This document shows, one piece after another, positions 37,360-48,219 of a DNA stretch of 64,000 nucleotides. The position numbers and the translations under genes are program-made. Within the stretch, counting starts at the first letter, position 1, and each line of letters begins with the position of its first letter. The notes under the pieces were generated by a model. The model made no database searches. It saw nothing but the letters and a program-made list of their open reading frames with translations, and was not told where the DNA came from. Source of the stretch: Martelella lutilitoris (lineage in GTDB: Bacteria > Pseudomonadota > Alphaproteobacteria > Rhizobiales > Rhizobiaceae); contig NZ_CP066786.1 in the NCBI RefSeq assembly GCF_016598595.1, positions 2,875,501 to 2,939,500 on the forward strand, in the 5' to 3' direction.

Positions 37360-37656
37360 ATGGCAAGCATTTCTTTCCGCCCCCTGCACGACCGCGTCGT
37401 CGTTCGTCGCGTTGAGTCCGAGGAAAAGACCAAGGGTGGCATCATCATCCCCGACACCGCAAAGGAAAAGCCGCAGGAAGGCGAAATCGTCGCCGTCGGT
37501 TCCGGCGCGCGCGACGAGAGCGGCAAGGTTGTCGCGCTCGACGTCAAGGTCGGCGACCGCGTCCTGTTCGGCAAGTGGTCGGGCACGGAGGTCAAGCTCG
37601 ACGGCGAAGACCTTCTGATCATGAAGGAAGCCGACATCATGGGTGTCATCGCCTGA
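37360..37656 (+). CDS. groES: Co-chaperonin GroES
   Basis: GroES caps the GroEL cavity during folding. The 98-residue protein has the beta-barrel start [26 protein letters not shown] (landmarks [10 protein letters not shown] and mobile loop [16 protein letters not shown]) and ends VMGVIA-like IMGVIA. It lies 60 bases after CIRCE and 82 bases before groEL, the usual operon. Confidence 0.98.
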   Translation: MASISFRPLHDRVVVRRVESEEKTKGGIIIPDTAKEKPQEGEIVAVGSGARDESGKVVALDVKVGDRVLFGKWSGTEVKLDGEDLLIMKEADIMGVIA

Positions 37657-37723
37657 TCGGCGGTCATCCCTGACGCTTACCATTCCATTCAGCCGGGCTT
37701 TTGAGCCCATAAAGGTTTGATAA

Positions 37724-39667
<1,944 letters not shown>

Positions 39668-39702
39668 TTGCCGAGCGCCCAGCTCGACTATTCAAATTTC
39701 GG

Positions 39703-39732
39703 AAAAGGCGCCTTTCGGGGCGCCTTTTTCTT
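39703..39732 (+). terminator. Terminator of the groESL operon
   Basis: AAGGCGCC (39705-39712) pairs with GGCGCCTT (39719-39726), followed by TTTC. It lies 315 bases after the groEL stop, so the whole tandem repeat should be in the groESL mRNA 3' region. The next 200 bases to 39933 hold no ORF; the promoter of the porin gene is presumably there. Confidence 0.88.
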
Positions 39733-39933
39733 TGCGCTTTCAAACGGAAAGACGACATCCGCCAAAAAACATGAGCAAACTTTAATATTCGGTTGCGGAA
39801 GGACCGGACACCTGCTGAAACTGATGATCTTCAAGGCAAGCTGCGAACAGGCATGGCGTTTCATTCCGCGTTTCGGGAACAGACCGCGCGTGCCCGCCGC
39901 CGCGACACAAAACATGCAGGGTGAACTCTCAAG

Positions 39934-40617
39934 ATGAAAGCATATCTTCTGGCGCTTGTCGCCGCTGCGGCCGCGACGTCTGCTCAAGCCGCCGACACCA
40001 TGGCGGTCCCGGTTCCGCAGGCACCGGCCGCCTACGACTGGTCGGGCGCCTATTTCGGGGCGGAGGGCGGTTATGGATGGCTTGCCGGCGAAGTGCCGAA
40101 CGACCTCTTCACCGGCACCAGGACCGAAAGCGCCGATGGCGGCGCGGCCGCAGTCTTCGCCGGCTACAGCCATCAGCTCAATAACAACGTCGTCGTCGGC
40201 ATCAATGGCGAATTCGGCTACAACTGGAATGACAATTCCTACACCGTCGTTTCGCCCTACCCGTTTCTCAACGGCCAGAGCGTCACTTTCGGTACCGAGT
40301 GGCGGGCGAGCGTAGAAGGCAGCGTCGGCTATGCCTTCGACCGCCTTCTGGTCTTCGCCTCCGGCGGCTGGACGGCAACGCGACTTCAGGGCTCCTTCTC
40401 GCTGACCGGCAGGAGCTATGACGAGGTCATGAACGGCTGGACGCTGGGCGCCGGCCTCGACTACGCGATCAGCGAAAACGTGTTCGCCCGGCTGAAGGCG
40501 AGCTACAGCGACTATGGCTCCACCGATATCATCTCACGGGCCACCGGCCTTCAGGGCCTGCCCGACAGCAAGCTCAGCCAGGCAAGCCTCGTGGCCGGCA
40601 TCGGCTTCAGGTTCTGA
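39934..40617 (+). CDS. Outer-membrane beta-barrel protein, Omp25/Omp31 family
   Basis: The 227-residue precursor has a signal peptide ending at QAADT (about residue 20), and a beta-barrel typical of small rhizobial Omp25/RopB proteins: YDWSGAYFGAEGGYGW at the start, FAGYSHQLNNNVVVGINGEFGYNW, and a C-terminal strand ending in GIGFRF with the terminal Phe for BAM recognition. These proteins bind LPS and affect envelope stability. It is monocistronic. Confidence 0.9.
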   Translation: MKAYLLALVAAAAATSAQAADTMAVPVPQAPAAYDWSGAYFGAEGGYGWLAGEVPNDLFTGTRTESADGGAAAVFAGYSHQLNNNVVVGINGEFGYNWNDNSYTVVSPYPFLNGQSVTFGTEWRASVEGSVGYAFDRLLVFASGGWTATRLQGSFSLTGRSYDEVMNGWTLGAGLDYAISENVFARLKASYSDYGSTDIISRATGLQGLPDSKLSQASLVAGIGFRF

Positions 40618-40650
40618 CCGCGCGGCGCCTCCAGCCCCACGGACACGAAA

Positions 40651-40671
40651 AAGGGCGGCCGGGCCGCCCTC
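40651..40671. terminator. Bidirectional hairpin between omp and DUF892 genes
   Basis: GGGCGGC (40653-40659) pairs with GCCGCCC (40663-40669). On the minus strand it ends in CCCTTTTTCG, a good terminator for the DUF892 gene; it may also stop the porin transcript. Confidence 0.8.
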
Positions 40672-40699
40672 TCCGGAGTCATGGTTCACCGATACGCGA

Positions 40700-41191
40700 T
40701 CACGCCGCTTTCGCGTGCGCGTTCAGCGATTTCTCCGCAAGCTTGGAGAGCTCGAGATCGGCGGTCGATTCCTGCTCGAACGTTTCTTCCAGAAGCTTGA
40801 CAACCTCCTTCTTGTCGAGCTGCTTCGCCCAGGCGATCAGCGTGCCGTAGCGGGCCATCTCGTAATGTTCCACGGCCTGGGCGGCGGAAATGAGACCGGC
40901 ATCGAGAGCGGGCGTATCCTTGAAGTCCTCGATGATCTCCTCACCCTCCTCGATAATGCCCTGGATCGCCTCGCAGGTCTTGCCGCGGGCCGGTTTGCCG
41001 AGCAGTTCGAAAACCTGCTGCAGGCGCTCGATCTGGCCTTCGGTCTCTTCCCGGTGATTTTTGAAGGCTTCCTTGAGATCGTCGGACTGCGCGGCGCGCG
41101 CCATTTTCGGCAGCGCCTTCACGATCTGGCGCTCGGCGAAATAGATGTCTTTCAGCGTGTCGAGAAACAGGTCGTCCAGTGTCTTGGTCAT
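40700..41191 (-). CDS. DUF892 ferritin-like protein (YciE/YciF type)
   Basis: The 163-residue protein is all-helical and matches the DUF892/YciF family: LDDLFLDTLKDIYFAERQIVKALPKMA at the start (landmarks DLFLDTLKDIYFAE), then EETEGQIERLQQVFELLG, AQAVEHYEMARYGTLIAWA, and LLEETFEQES. The carboxylate and His residues at ERQ, EET, EHYEM and ETFEQE fit a di-iron four-helix bundle. Members are stress-inducible; the iron-binding role is an inference. The ATG at 41191 follows GAGGAG. Confidence 0.9.
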   Translation of the reverse strand: MTKTLDDLFLDTLKDIYFAERQIVKALPKMARAAQSDDLKEAFKNHREETEGQIERLQQVFELLGKPARGKTCEAIQGIIEEGEEIIEDFKDTPALDAGLISAAQAVEHYEMARYGTLIAWAKQLDKKEVVKLLEETFEQESTADLELSKLAEKSLNAHAKAA

Positions 41192-41287
41192 GTTCAGATC
41201 TCCTCGTGTTGAAAGCGTGTTTGCTCTTGTGACGAAGAAACGCGGTGCCGCGCTAAACGGTTCCTCACAAAGAATGGGCAGCCAATG

Positions 41288-41317
41288 AAAAAGCGCGGCC
41301 GATTGACCGCGCTCTTG
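41288..41317 (-). terminator. Terminator downstream of GST gene
   Basis: AGCGCGG (41292-41298) pairs with CCGCGCT (41307-41313). On the minus strand the stem ends in GCGCTTTTTC, an intrinsic terminator just past the GST stop. Confidence 0.8.
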
Positions 41318-41342
41318 CCTGTTGACGTCTTCCTCGCCTTCC

Positions 41343-42059
41343 TCACGCCTCGGGCGGAACCGTGAAGCCCTTGACGCTGGCGGGACGATCCGAGCAGCGC
41401 TCGACCCAGGCCTGGACCGAGGGGAAATCGGCAAGGCCCAGTACATCCGCCGCATCGTAGCCGACCGACAGGCCGCGCACCCAGGGAAAGATCGCGATAT
41501 CGGCGATCGAATAGGCCGAATAATCCTCGCCCATGATGAACTTGCGGTCACGCAGCCGCCCTTCCAGAACGCCGAGCAACCGGCGGACTTCCTTCTTGTA
41601 GCGCTCGACCGGATAGGGGTTGTTGGCGACCTTGTCGGCGGCATATTTGTAGAAGTGGCCGAACTGGCCGAACATCGGCCCGACGCCGCCCATCTGGAAC
41701 ATCACCCACTGGATCGTCTCATAGCGGCCGATCGGGTCGTTTGGGATCAGCCTGCCGGTCTTCTCGGCAAGGTAAAGCAGGATCGCGCCGGATTCGAACA
41801 GGCCGACCGGCGTATCGTCGGGACCATGCGGGTCGATGATTGCGGGGATCTTGTTGTTGGGGTTCAGCGACAGAAACTCCGGCGACATCTGGTCGTCCGT
41901 GCCGAAGGACACGCGATGCGCCTCATAGGGCAGTTCAAGCTCCTCAAGCGCGATCGAAACCTTCACGCCATTGGGGGTCGGAAGCGAATAGAGTTGAATG
42001 ACGTCCGGGTCTTTCGGCGGCCATTTCTGGGTAATCGGGAAATCGGACAAGCGCGACAT
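41343..42059 (-). CDS. Glutathione S-transferase, YghU/YfcG-like
   Basis: The 238-residue protein has the thioredoxin-fold N domain (IQLYSLPTPNGVKVSIALEE, where the Asn in TPNG replaces the classic Tyr/Ser), NPNNKIPAIID and the GLFESGAILLYLA glutathione contact, then an all-helical C domain with SIADIAIFPWV. It belongs to the Nu-class/YghU-like group, which shows disulfide reductase and peroxidase activity rather than classic conjugation. The ATG at 42059 follows AGGAG. Confidence 0.88.
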   Translation of the reverse strand: MSRLSDFPITQKWPPKDPDVIQLYSLPTPNGVKVSIALEELELPYEAHRVSFGTDDQMSPEFLSLNPNNKIPAIIDPHGPDDTPVGLFESGAILLYLAEKTGRLIPNDPIGRYETIQWVMFQMGGVGPMFGQFGHFYKYAADKVANNPYPVERYKKEVRRLLGVLEGRLRDRKFIMGEDYSAYSIADIAIFPWVRGLSVGYDAADVLGLADFPSVQAWVERCSDRPASVKGFTVPPEA

Positions 42060-42246
42060 GGACGCTCCTGAAAATGTTTTGCGGATAGATGGCAGATGTG
42101 AAGTGCGGCAGAAATTCGCAAGCCCATGCTTGTCATTAAAATGGCAAAAAAGTGTCGTCCAGACCAAAAAATGACGATTCCACTGAATCGTCACCATATA
42201 TCGATGGTTCAGTCGCACCCCTTGCAGCAAGGAGTTGCATCGCCTC

Positions 42247-42936
42247 TTATCGGCGCATCGTCGCGAGAATTTCGCCGATCACCGGATCGCCCTCATGTGA
42301 TGGCTTCTTCGCGCGCACGAAACAGGCCTCCGATTTGAGGATCACGCCGTCGGTCAGAATTTTCAGGTGGTTGGCTCTGAGCGTCGAGCCGGTGGAGGTG
42401 ATATCGACGATGATATCGGCCTGGCCGGCCATGGGCGCGCCTTCCGTCGCCCCGAGGCTTTCGACGATCCGATAGAGCTGGATGCCGTGCTTGGCGGTGA
42501 AGAACTGCTGCGTCAGCCGCCAGAATTTTGTCGCGATCGCCAGGCGGCGGCCGTGCCGGCTGCGGAATTCCGAGGCGACATCGTTCAGGTCCGCCATCGT
42601 GTCGACATCGAGCCAGATCTCCGGCACGGCGACGACCACATCGGCCTGCCCGAAGCCGAGGCGGGAGACGAACTCGACCCGGGCATCGGCGTCCGCCACG
42701 TTCTCGCGCACCACATCCTCACCGGTAACCCCGAAATCCACCGCGCCATTGCCGACCTCGCGCGAAATCTCGGAAGCCGAGAGAAAGGCGATCTCGATAT
42801 CCGGGCGGCCGCGCACCTGGCCGCGATAGGAGCGGTCATTGCCGTTTGTCTCGACCGGAAAGCCCGCTCTTTCGAGCGCCTGTTCCGCGCCTTCCTTGAT
42901 CCGGCCCTTGGAGGGCAGCGCAATGGTGACGGTCAT
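42247..42936 (-). CDS. hisG: ATP phosphoribosyltransferase, short form, HisG
   Basis: HisG catalyses the first step of histidine synthesis, joining ATP and PRPP. The 229-residue short form lacks the regulatory C-terminal domain and needs HisZ. Landmarks are [15 protein letters not shown], the PRPP loop [13 protein letters not shown], and TGEDVV. The ATG at 42936 overlaps the hisZ stop (ATGA). Confidence 0.95.
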   Translation of the reverse strand: MTVTIALPSKGRIKEGAEQALERAGFPVETNGNDRSYRGQVRGRPDIEIAFLSASEISREVGNGAVDFGVTGEDVVRENVADADARVEFVSRLGFGQADVVVAVPEIWLDVDTMADLNDVASEFRSRHGRRLAIATKFWRLTQQFFTAKHGIQLYRIVESLGATEGAPMAGQADIIVDITSTGSTLRANHLKILTDGVILKSEACFVRAKKPSHEGDPVIGEILATMRR

Positions 42937-44072
42937 CGTTTTCCTCCGGCTTTTTCTCGGGCGCGTTCGATCCGGTCGAGCCACAGCGAAAAGCCGACGG
43001 CGGGAATATGGTCGCTGGCGCCGAGCAGCGTCAGCAGACGGTCATAACGTCCGCCGCCCGCCAGAAGCGCGCCGCGCGCGCCGGCCTCGGCGATCTCGAA
43101 AACAAGCCCGGTATAGTAGTCCAGCGGACGGCCGAAGGCGGCGCGATAGGTGATCGCGGCCACATCGACGCCGGCCGCCTCAAGCGCCGCGATGCGCGCC
43201 TCGAACGCGCCGATCGCCGCGCCGATGTCGAGATCGAATTTCTTCGAAAAGGCCGCAAGCGCCGACGATGCGGCGTCAAGGCCGATTTCGAGCGAGAGAA
43301 AACTCGTCAGCGCCTCCAGCGCATCGGCATCGAGACTGGTGACGGAAAGCGCGAGCTTCTCCTTCAGTCGTCGCGCGATCTCCTCGGGGCTGCGGCTGGC
43401 ATTGGTGGAATAGCCGGTAACCTGCATGGTTTCGTCGATATGGGCCACCAGCCCCGCCTCGTCGCCATCGGCCAGGTAGGCGGCAACGCGGCGGTCGAGG
43501 CCGGAGACCGGCTGCGGGCGTGCCAGCGTTTCCAGAAGGGCCTCGAGCCGGGCATGGTTGCCGAAGGCCTGGATCAGCCGCTTCTGCCAGCCGACGGGAA
43601 GACCGAGCGCCCGAACCACCGCCTCGAAGATCGCCTGGTCGCCGAGCGTGACGGCAAGGCGCTGGCCCGGCAGGCAGGCGCCGAGCGCGCCCCAGGCATC
43701 GGCAATGGCCCGCGCATCGGCGGCGGCGACATCGGCCGTGCCCAGATCCTCGATGCCGGCCTGGAAGAACTCGTCCGCCCCGTCCTCGCGCGCCTGGCGG
43801 AACACCATGCCGCAATAGGCATAGCGCATCGGCGTACCCGCATTTTCGGCGATGTGACGGCGGCAGACGGGAATGGTGAATTCCGGGCGCAGGCAGAGGC
43901 TCTCGCCGGTCTCGCTCTCGGTCATGAAGATGCGGCGGCGCAGCGCCTCGCCGGTCATGTCCAGAAACGGCGCGGCGGGCTGGATCACCGGCGTGTCGGT
44001 CAGATCCGTTTCGCGCGCGGCAAAGGCGGCAAGAATGGCGCCGGCGCAATCCGGCAGGCTGGTGGAGGGCAT
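42933..44072 (-). CDS. hisZ: ATP phosphoribosyltransferase regulatory subunit HisZ
   Basis: HisZ is a HisRS paralogue without synthetase activity that binds HisG and carries histidine feedback control. The 379-residue protein keeps class II synthetase-like motifs: [39 protein letters not shown] (landmarks MVFRQARE and EFFQAG) and [13 protein letters not shown], but lacks the C-terminal anticodon-binding domain. It precedes and overlaps hisG. In many rhizobia hisS lies directly upstream; here a VOC gene, a micro-ORF and a repeat separate them. Confidence 0.93.
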   Translation of the reverse strand: MPSTSLPDCAGAILAAFAARETDLTDTPVIQPAAPFLDMTGEALRRRIFMTESETGESLCLRPEFTIPVCRRHIAENAGTPMRYAYCGMVFRQAREDGADEFFQAGIEDLGTADVAAADARAIADAWGALGACLPGQRLAVTLGDQAIFEAVVRALGLPVGWQKRLIQAFGNHARLEALLETLARPQPVSGLDRRVAAYLADGDEAGLVAHIDETMQVTGYSTNASRSPEEIARRLKEKLALSVTSLDADALEALTSFLSLEIGLDAASSALAAFSKKFDLDIGAAIGAFEARIAALEAAGVDVAAITYRAAFGRPLDYYTGLVFEIAEAGARGALLAGGGRYDRLLTLLGASDHIPAVGFSLWLDRIERAREKAGGKR

Positions 44073-44142
44073 GGGTCGTCTCTACTGTTTGCCGCATCCG
44101 ATGACCATCCTTTGCGGCAAAAGTCAACGATTGCGGCCGGGA

Positions 44143-44508
44143 TCAGTCCAAAACCTGCATCAGTTCGATCCGGTTGCCGAAGGGATCGTAAACATAGGTC
44201 CGAAGGAAACCCTCAAGCGGCGCGTCCGGCGTCACCACATGACCGGCCTTTTCCACCGCCGCCGCAACCGCCGCGACATCATCGACCAGAAACGCCGGAT
44301 GCGCCTTTTTCGCGGGCCGGAAATCCTGCTCGACGCCGAGGTGAATGCGCAATTCTCCGCGCTCGAACCAGCACCCGCCGCGCGCTCTCAGATTGTCGGG
44401 CTTTTCAACCTCCGGGACGCCAAGGACGCCGGCATAGAACGCCCGCGCCTCGTCTTCCCGGCCCTCGGGCATGGCGAGTTGGATGTGGTGGATGGATTTG
44501 AGGTGCAT
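44143..44508 (-). CDS. VOC-superfamily protein
   Basis: The 121-residue protein has a vicinal-oxygen-chelate fold: SIHHIQLAMPEGREDEARAFYAGVLG (landmarks HHIQLAMP and ARAFYAGVLGV), ELRIHLGV and FLVDDV, and C-terminal TYVYDPFGNRIELM. His in IHHIQ, His in RIHLG and Glu in RIELM are plausible metal ligands. Substrate unknown. It lies between the hisS and hisZ genes on the same strand, so it may be part of a histidine-region transcript. Confidence 0.85.
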   Translation of the reverse strand: MHLKSIHHIQLAMPEGREDEARAFYAGVLGVPEVEKPDNLRARGGCWFERGELRIHLGVEQDFRPAKKAHPAFLVDDVAAVAAAVEKAGHVVTPDAPLEGFLRTYVYDPFGNRIELMQVLD

Positions 44509-44554
44509 GAGGAAGATCGACCAAAACCGGGAAGGATCACAGGTTAAGCAGTCT

Positions 44555-44665
44555 TCAGTGATCGTGCCGGGCGCGCCATAGCTGGACGCCAAGAACAGCC
44601 AATGCCGGAACCAGCAGGATCAGCGGGATCAGCGGGATTGTTATGTAGACCTGTTCAAAGCTCAT
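44555..44665 (-). CDS. 36-residue single-helix membrane micro-protein
   Basis: A short frame starting at the ATG at 44665 encodes MSFEQVYITIPLIPLI, then LLVPALAVLGVQLW, and ends RARHDH: one hydrophobic helix of about 22 residues with a charged C-terminal tail. An AGGTGAG ribosome binding site lies 4-10 bases before the start. The size and shape resemble small membrane-subunit micro-proteins such as KdpF or CydX, but I recognise no family. It precedes the VOC gene by 46 bases. Confidence 0.55.
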   Translation of the reverse strand: MSFEQVYITIPLIPLILLVPALAVLGVQLWRARHDH

Positions 44666-44796
44666 GGCTCACCTCATCGAAAGGATTGTCATCCTCGCAG
44701 CTATATGTAGCACGATTGCCAGAAAATAGCGACGGACGTCGAGGCCACCGATCCCCCTTGAAGGGACGGCTTGTCGCAGAAGGCTTTTCCGCACAG

Positions 44797-44955
44797 CCCC
44801 CAAGTCTTCTCGCCCCGGAGGGGAGAGATGTCGCGACAGCGACAGTGAGGGGGGAACCTATCCACGCGGACACCCTCACGAACGGAAATGCTGCTTCACC
44901 CTCACTGCCCCTGTCGGGGCATCTCTCCCGCAAGCGGGAGAGAGTATATGGAGCA
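44797..44955. repeat. Structured intergenic repeat with hairpin arms
   Basis: The gap 44666-45029 between the micro-ORF and hisS holds no gene. A 31-bp inverted pair at 44821-44851 and 44899-44929 is identical at 27 positions. Each arm forms a hairpin with loop CGACAG and stems TGTCG/CGACA or TGCCC/GGGCA. An outer pair of hairpins flanks them: TCTCTCCCGC with GCGGGAGAGA (44922-44943) on the right, and a CCCC/GGGG stem near 44808-44824 on the left. Such elements are dispersed in Rhizobiales. Confidence 0.7.
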
Positions 44956-45029
44956 AGATCCAAGGCCATCTGCAATAGCCCCGCCCTCACGAGGGGAGGT
45001 TGTGAGAGCCAACGCCTCCCCCACAGCGA

Positions 45030-46640
45030 TCATCCCGCCCGCTTGCGATCCTCCGCCTGTGCGTCCAGCATCTGACGCACCCTTGCCACCAGATCACCCT
45101 CCGGCACGGTCTCCTGCGCCACGCGCGCCTCTCGCCATTCGGCATTGTCCTCGATCTCGCCGGACAAGCGCTTGCCCTCGATCAGGTCCTTGATCTGGAC
45201 GGTGCCCTCGGCGCGCTCGTCGCCGCCCTGGATGATGGCGATCGGGCAGCCGCGGCGGTCGGCATATTTGAGCTGGTTGCCGAATTTCTTCCAGTTGCCC
45301 TGATACATTTCGGCGCGGATGCCTTCGCGGCGCAGTTCCTGCGTCATCTTCTGGTAGCGGCCCATGGCCTCGGCATCGCCATCCATAACGGTGACGAGAA
45401 CCGGCTCGATCACCTCGGACGCGCCGAGCTTGCCGAGGTTTTTGAGTGCGGTCATCAGCCGCGACACGCCGATGGAAAAGCCCGTTGCCGGCACCGGCTG
45501 GCCCATGAAGCGCGACACCAGCCCATCATACCGCCCGCCGCCGCCGACCGAACCGAACACGACCTTTTCGCCCTTTTCATTGGTGACGTCGAAGAGGAGC
45601 TCGGCTTCGTAGACGGGGCCTGTGTAGTATTCGAGGCCACGGACGACGGTCCCATCGATCCTTATTCTTTCGGCACCATAGCCAGCTGCACGAACTAACG
45701 CCTCTACCGTTTCAATGCTCTTAAGACCTTCAGCGAACGTCTCGTTGATCTCAAATTTTGTCTTGATCGCAAGCAGATTGTTCATAAATGCGGAGTCGGC
45801 TTTATTCTTAAGCTTGAAGTTGAACGGAGGCTCCCCCCCTTCGCCATAGAACTGGACTTTCTGAACGTAGGCCATCCTATCCATTTCACTGCCATGAAGC
45901 AGGCTCATGATAGCTGTCAATTGCTCATCTTTGAGACCCGCACCTTGGGTGAAGTCGCCGCTATCATCTTTTCTTCCCGCTCCCAGAAGTTCCTCAACAC
46001 CCTCCAGCCCCAATCGATCGAGCTTGTCGATAGCTCGCAAAACAACCAACCTCCGCGCAGCATTTTTTTCAGAAGCCAAGCCGATAGTATCCAGCAAGCC
46101 ATCCCAAATTCGGCGATCGCTGAAGCGGATCACATAATCCCCGCGCGGAATGCCGAGGGCTTCCATGGTGTCGGCCATCATCATGCACATTTCGGCGTCC
46201 GTCTGGACGCCGGGCGCGCCGACGACGTCGGCGTCGAACTGCATGAACTGGCGGAAGCGGCCCGGGCCCGGCTTTTCGTTGCGGAACACATAGCCGGCGC
46301 GATAGGTGCGGTAGGGAAGCTGGATGTCGTTGAAATTTTCCGCGACATGGCGGGCGAGCGGGGCCGTCAGGTCGTAGCGGAGCGACATCCACTGGTCGTC
46401 ATCGTCGGTCAGCGAGAACACACCCTCGTTCGGGCGGTCCTGATCGGGCAGGAACTTGCCCAGCGCATCGGTATATTCGAACAGCGGCGTTTCCACCGGA
46501 TCAAAGCCGTAATTCTCGTAGACCGCCTTGATCTTCGCCGTCATTTCCTCGGTCGCGCGGATATCGGCGGCCGAACGGTCGACAAAGCCGCGCGGCAGGC
46601 GGGCTTTCAGCTTCTGCGGTTTCTTCTTCTTGTCGCTCAT
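45030..46640 (-). CDS. hisS: Histidine-tRNA ligase
   Basis: HisRS charges tRNA-His. The 536-residue protein is longer than E. coli HisRS (424) but usual for alphaproteobacteria. It shows class II motifs 1-3: motif 1 near [10 protein letters not shown], motif 2 [24 protein letters not shown] (landmarks [14 protein letters not shown]), His motif GGGGRYDGL, and [10 protein letters not shown]. The C-terminal anticodon domain ends with GTVQIKDL. A striking GC drop (about 49 percent against 65 percent in the flanks) covers 45652-46135, residues about 168-330, i.e. the region between motif 2 and the histidine motif. The frame is intact. Confidence 0.95.
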   Translation of the reverse strand: MSDKKKKPQKLKARLPRGFVDRSAADIRATEEMTAKIKAVYENYGFDPVETPLFEYTDALGKFLPDQDRPNEGVFSLTDDDDQWMSLRYDLTAPLARHVAENFNDIQLPYRTYRAGYVFRNEKPGPGRFRQFMQFDADVVGAPGVQTDAEMCMMMADTMEALGIPRGDYVIRFSDRRIWDGLLDTIGLASEKNAARRLVVLRAIDKLDRLGLEGVEELLGAGRKDDSGDFTQGAGLKDEQLTAIMSLLHGSEMDRMAYVQKVQFYGEGGEPPFNFKLKNKADSAFMNNLLAIKTKFEINETFAEGLKSIETVEALVRAAGYGAERIRIDGTVVRGLEYYTGPVYEAELLFDVTNEKGEKVVFGSVGGGGRYDGLVSRFMGQPVPATGFSIGVSRLMTALKNLGKLGASEVIEPVLVTVMDGDAEAMGRYQKMTQELRREGIRAEMYQGNWKKFGNQLKYADRRGCPIAIIQGGDERAEGTVQIKDLIEGKRLSGEIEDNAEWREARVAQETVPEGDLVARVRQMLDAQAEDRKRAG

Positions 46641-46765
46641 GGTTGACCTATCCGGAACACAGCTTCATTTTCCGGGCCCTGATTAACGGATCGCCGTGGG
46701 TCCGGCAAGCGCCAAGGCCATGCACGACACGCGCCACGGACCGGCGGTGGCCAAACGGAGGACCG

Positions 46766-47236
46766 ATGGAGATTGAAACCGTATCGATGCCCGAGCTCGT
46801 CTGCATCGGCCTCAGCGTGCGCGGCGCGTGGCATGAATTGCCGCAAAAGGTTCCCGCAGCCTGGCAGCGGCTGTTCGCCGCAACAGGGGATGCCGAGCAC
46901 TTTCTCGAAGTCTCGCGCAAGCAGCCGGACAGCGCCTATATCGAGTTTCTCGGCTTCCTGGCATCGCGCAAGACGGAGATACCGCCCGGTCTCGAACGCC
47001 ATGTGGTTGCCGCCGGGCGCTATCTCCGCCTCCTTCATGCGGGGCCGCTTGCGGAAATCGCCGATGGCTTTGCCCGTCTGCACGCCCATGCCGCGGCGAC
47101 CGGGGTAAGGCTCGGCGACCTCAAGCTCGATTTCGGCTACCGGCGCGGCCTGCCCGACACGCCGCATGAGCTCTATGTGGCCGTCGAGCAGGCGCCGCCG
47201 GCTCTGAGCGGACCCGCGCCCGGTTCGGCCGGCTGA
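46766..47236 (+). CDS. GyrI-like / AraC effector-binding domain protein
   Basis: The 156-residue protein opens METETV-like MEIETVSMPELVCIGLSVRG and has the SRPBCC-unrelated GyrI-like fold: VPAAWQRLFAATGD, FLGFLASRKTEIPPGLERHVVAAGRYLRLLHAG (landmarks VVAAGRYLRLLH), and ELYVAVE near the end, where the Glu is typical of drug-binding GyrI domains. The ATG at 46766 follows GGAGGA. Its last 64 bases overlap the 3' end of the convergent LysR gene, an unusual overlap of two coding ends. Confidence 0.75.
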   Translation: MEIETVSMPELVCIGLSVRGAWHELPQKVPAAWQRLFAATGDAEHFLEVSRKQPDSAYIEFLGFLASRKTEIPPGLERHVVAAGRYLRLLHAGPLAEIADGFARLHAHAAATGVRLGDLKLDFGYRRGLPDTPHELYVAVEQAPPALSGPAPGSAG

Positions 47237-48120
47237 GATGCGAGGCTGAAGGCCACCAGTTCGCTCGCCGCCTTGCTCAGATGCCGCTCCCTGTGGCTCA
47301 AAAGCTGGAAGGCGCGCGACGGCAGGTCGAAATTCACGCGCTTCAGTTCGCCCGAGGCCAGCCAGGGCGCCGCGACCGCGCCGGAGATCGCCGTCGCCGC
47401 ATGGCCGGAGCGCACGGCGGACAGCACGGCCTCGTTTGAGGGCAGCACCATCACCACGTTGAGGTCTGCGGGCGCAATGCCGAAACCGGCCATGGCGTGC
47501 TCGAACTCAAAGCGCGTTCCGGAGCCCTCCTCGCGCAGCACGAAGGCCGCCTGCCGGGCGAGTTCGCCCGGCGTCACCGGCCGGCCATCGGCCAGCGGAT
47601 GGCCGGGCGCGACCACCACCATCAGCGCGTCGTCGGTCAGGTGGCGCTTGGCCAGCAGCGGATTGTCGAGCGTGCCCTCGATATAGCCAAGCTCCGCCTC
47701 GCCGCCGGCAACGGCCTCGGCCACCGCCATGGTGTTGCCGATCGACAGCCTGAGTTCGATGCCCGGATAACGCGCGTGAAAGCGCATCAGCACCTGCGGC
47801 AGCCAGTAGCTGGCAATCGTCTGGCTGGCGAAGACCGACAGCGCCCCGCGCTCCAGCCCGCCAAGCTCGCCCAGCACGCGTTCGGCCGAGCGCACCCGCG
47901 CAAGGGTCGCCCGCGCCTCATCCAGAAATACCCTCCCCTCCGCCGTCAGCACGATGCCGCGCCCGACCCGGTCGAAGAGGGTGACGGAATAGAAGTCTTC
48001 CAGCTTGCGGATGGCGCTGGAAACGGCAGACGGCGTCAGATGCAGCGCTTCGGCCGCCCGCGTCAGGTGCTCGCGCTCGGCCACCGCCACGAACACAACC
48101 AGTTGCTCAAGGGTCATCAT
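47173..48120 (-). CDS. LysR-family regulator (YeiE-like), divergent from yeiH
   Basis: The protein of about 315 residues has the LysR helix-turn-helix (LTRAAEALHLTPSAVSSAIRKLEDFYSVTLFDR, landmarks AAEALHLTPSAVSSAIRKLE) and an effector domain with SIGNTMAVAEAVAGGEAELGY, a CysB/YeiE-like pattern. It faces yeiH, and in E. coli YeiE controls a similar exporter. The two adjacent ATGs at 48120 and 48117 both fit. Its 3' end overlaps the GyrI-like gene by 64 bases. Confidence 0.9.
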   Translation of the reverse strand: MMTLEQLVVFVAVAEREHLTRAAEALHLTPSAVSSAIRKLEDFYSVTLFDRVGRGIVLTAEGRVFLDEARATLARVRSAERVLGELGGLERGALSVFASQTIASYWLPQVLMRFHARYPGIELRLSIGNTMAVAEAVAGGEAELGYIEGTLDNPLLAKRHLTDDALMVVVAPGHPLADGRPVTPGELARQAAFVLREEGSGTRFEFEHAMAGFGIAPADLNVVMVLPSNEAVLSAVRSGHAATAISGAVAAPWLASGELKRVNFDLPSRAFQLLSHRERHLSKAASELVAFSLASQPAEPGAGPLRAGGACSTAT

Positions 48121-48219
48121 GGGATGAACATTCTCTTTTGCCGAACAAAACGTCAATTATTATTCGATGGAAGCCTATATTTGAGCATGACATGCTTTGC
48201 GCATCACAGGATTCCCCCC

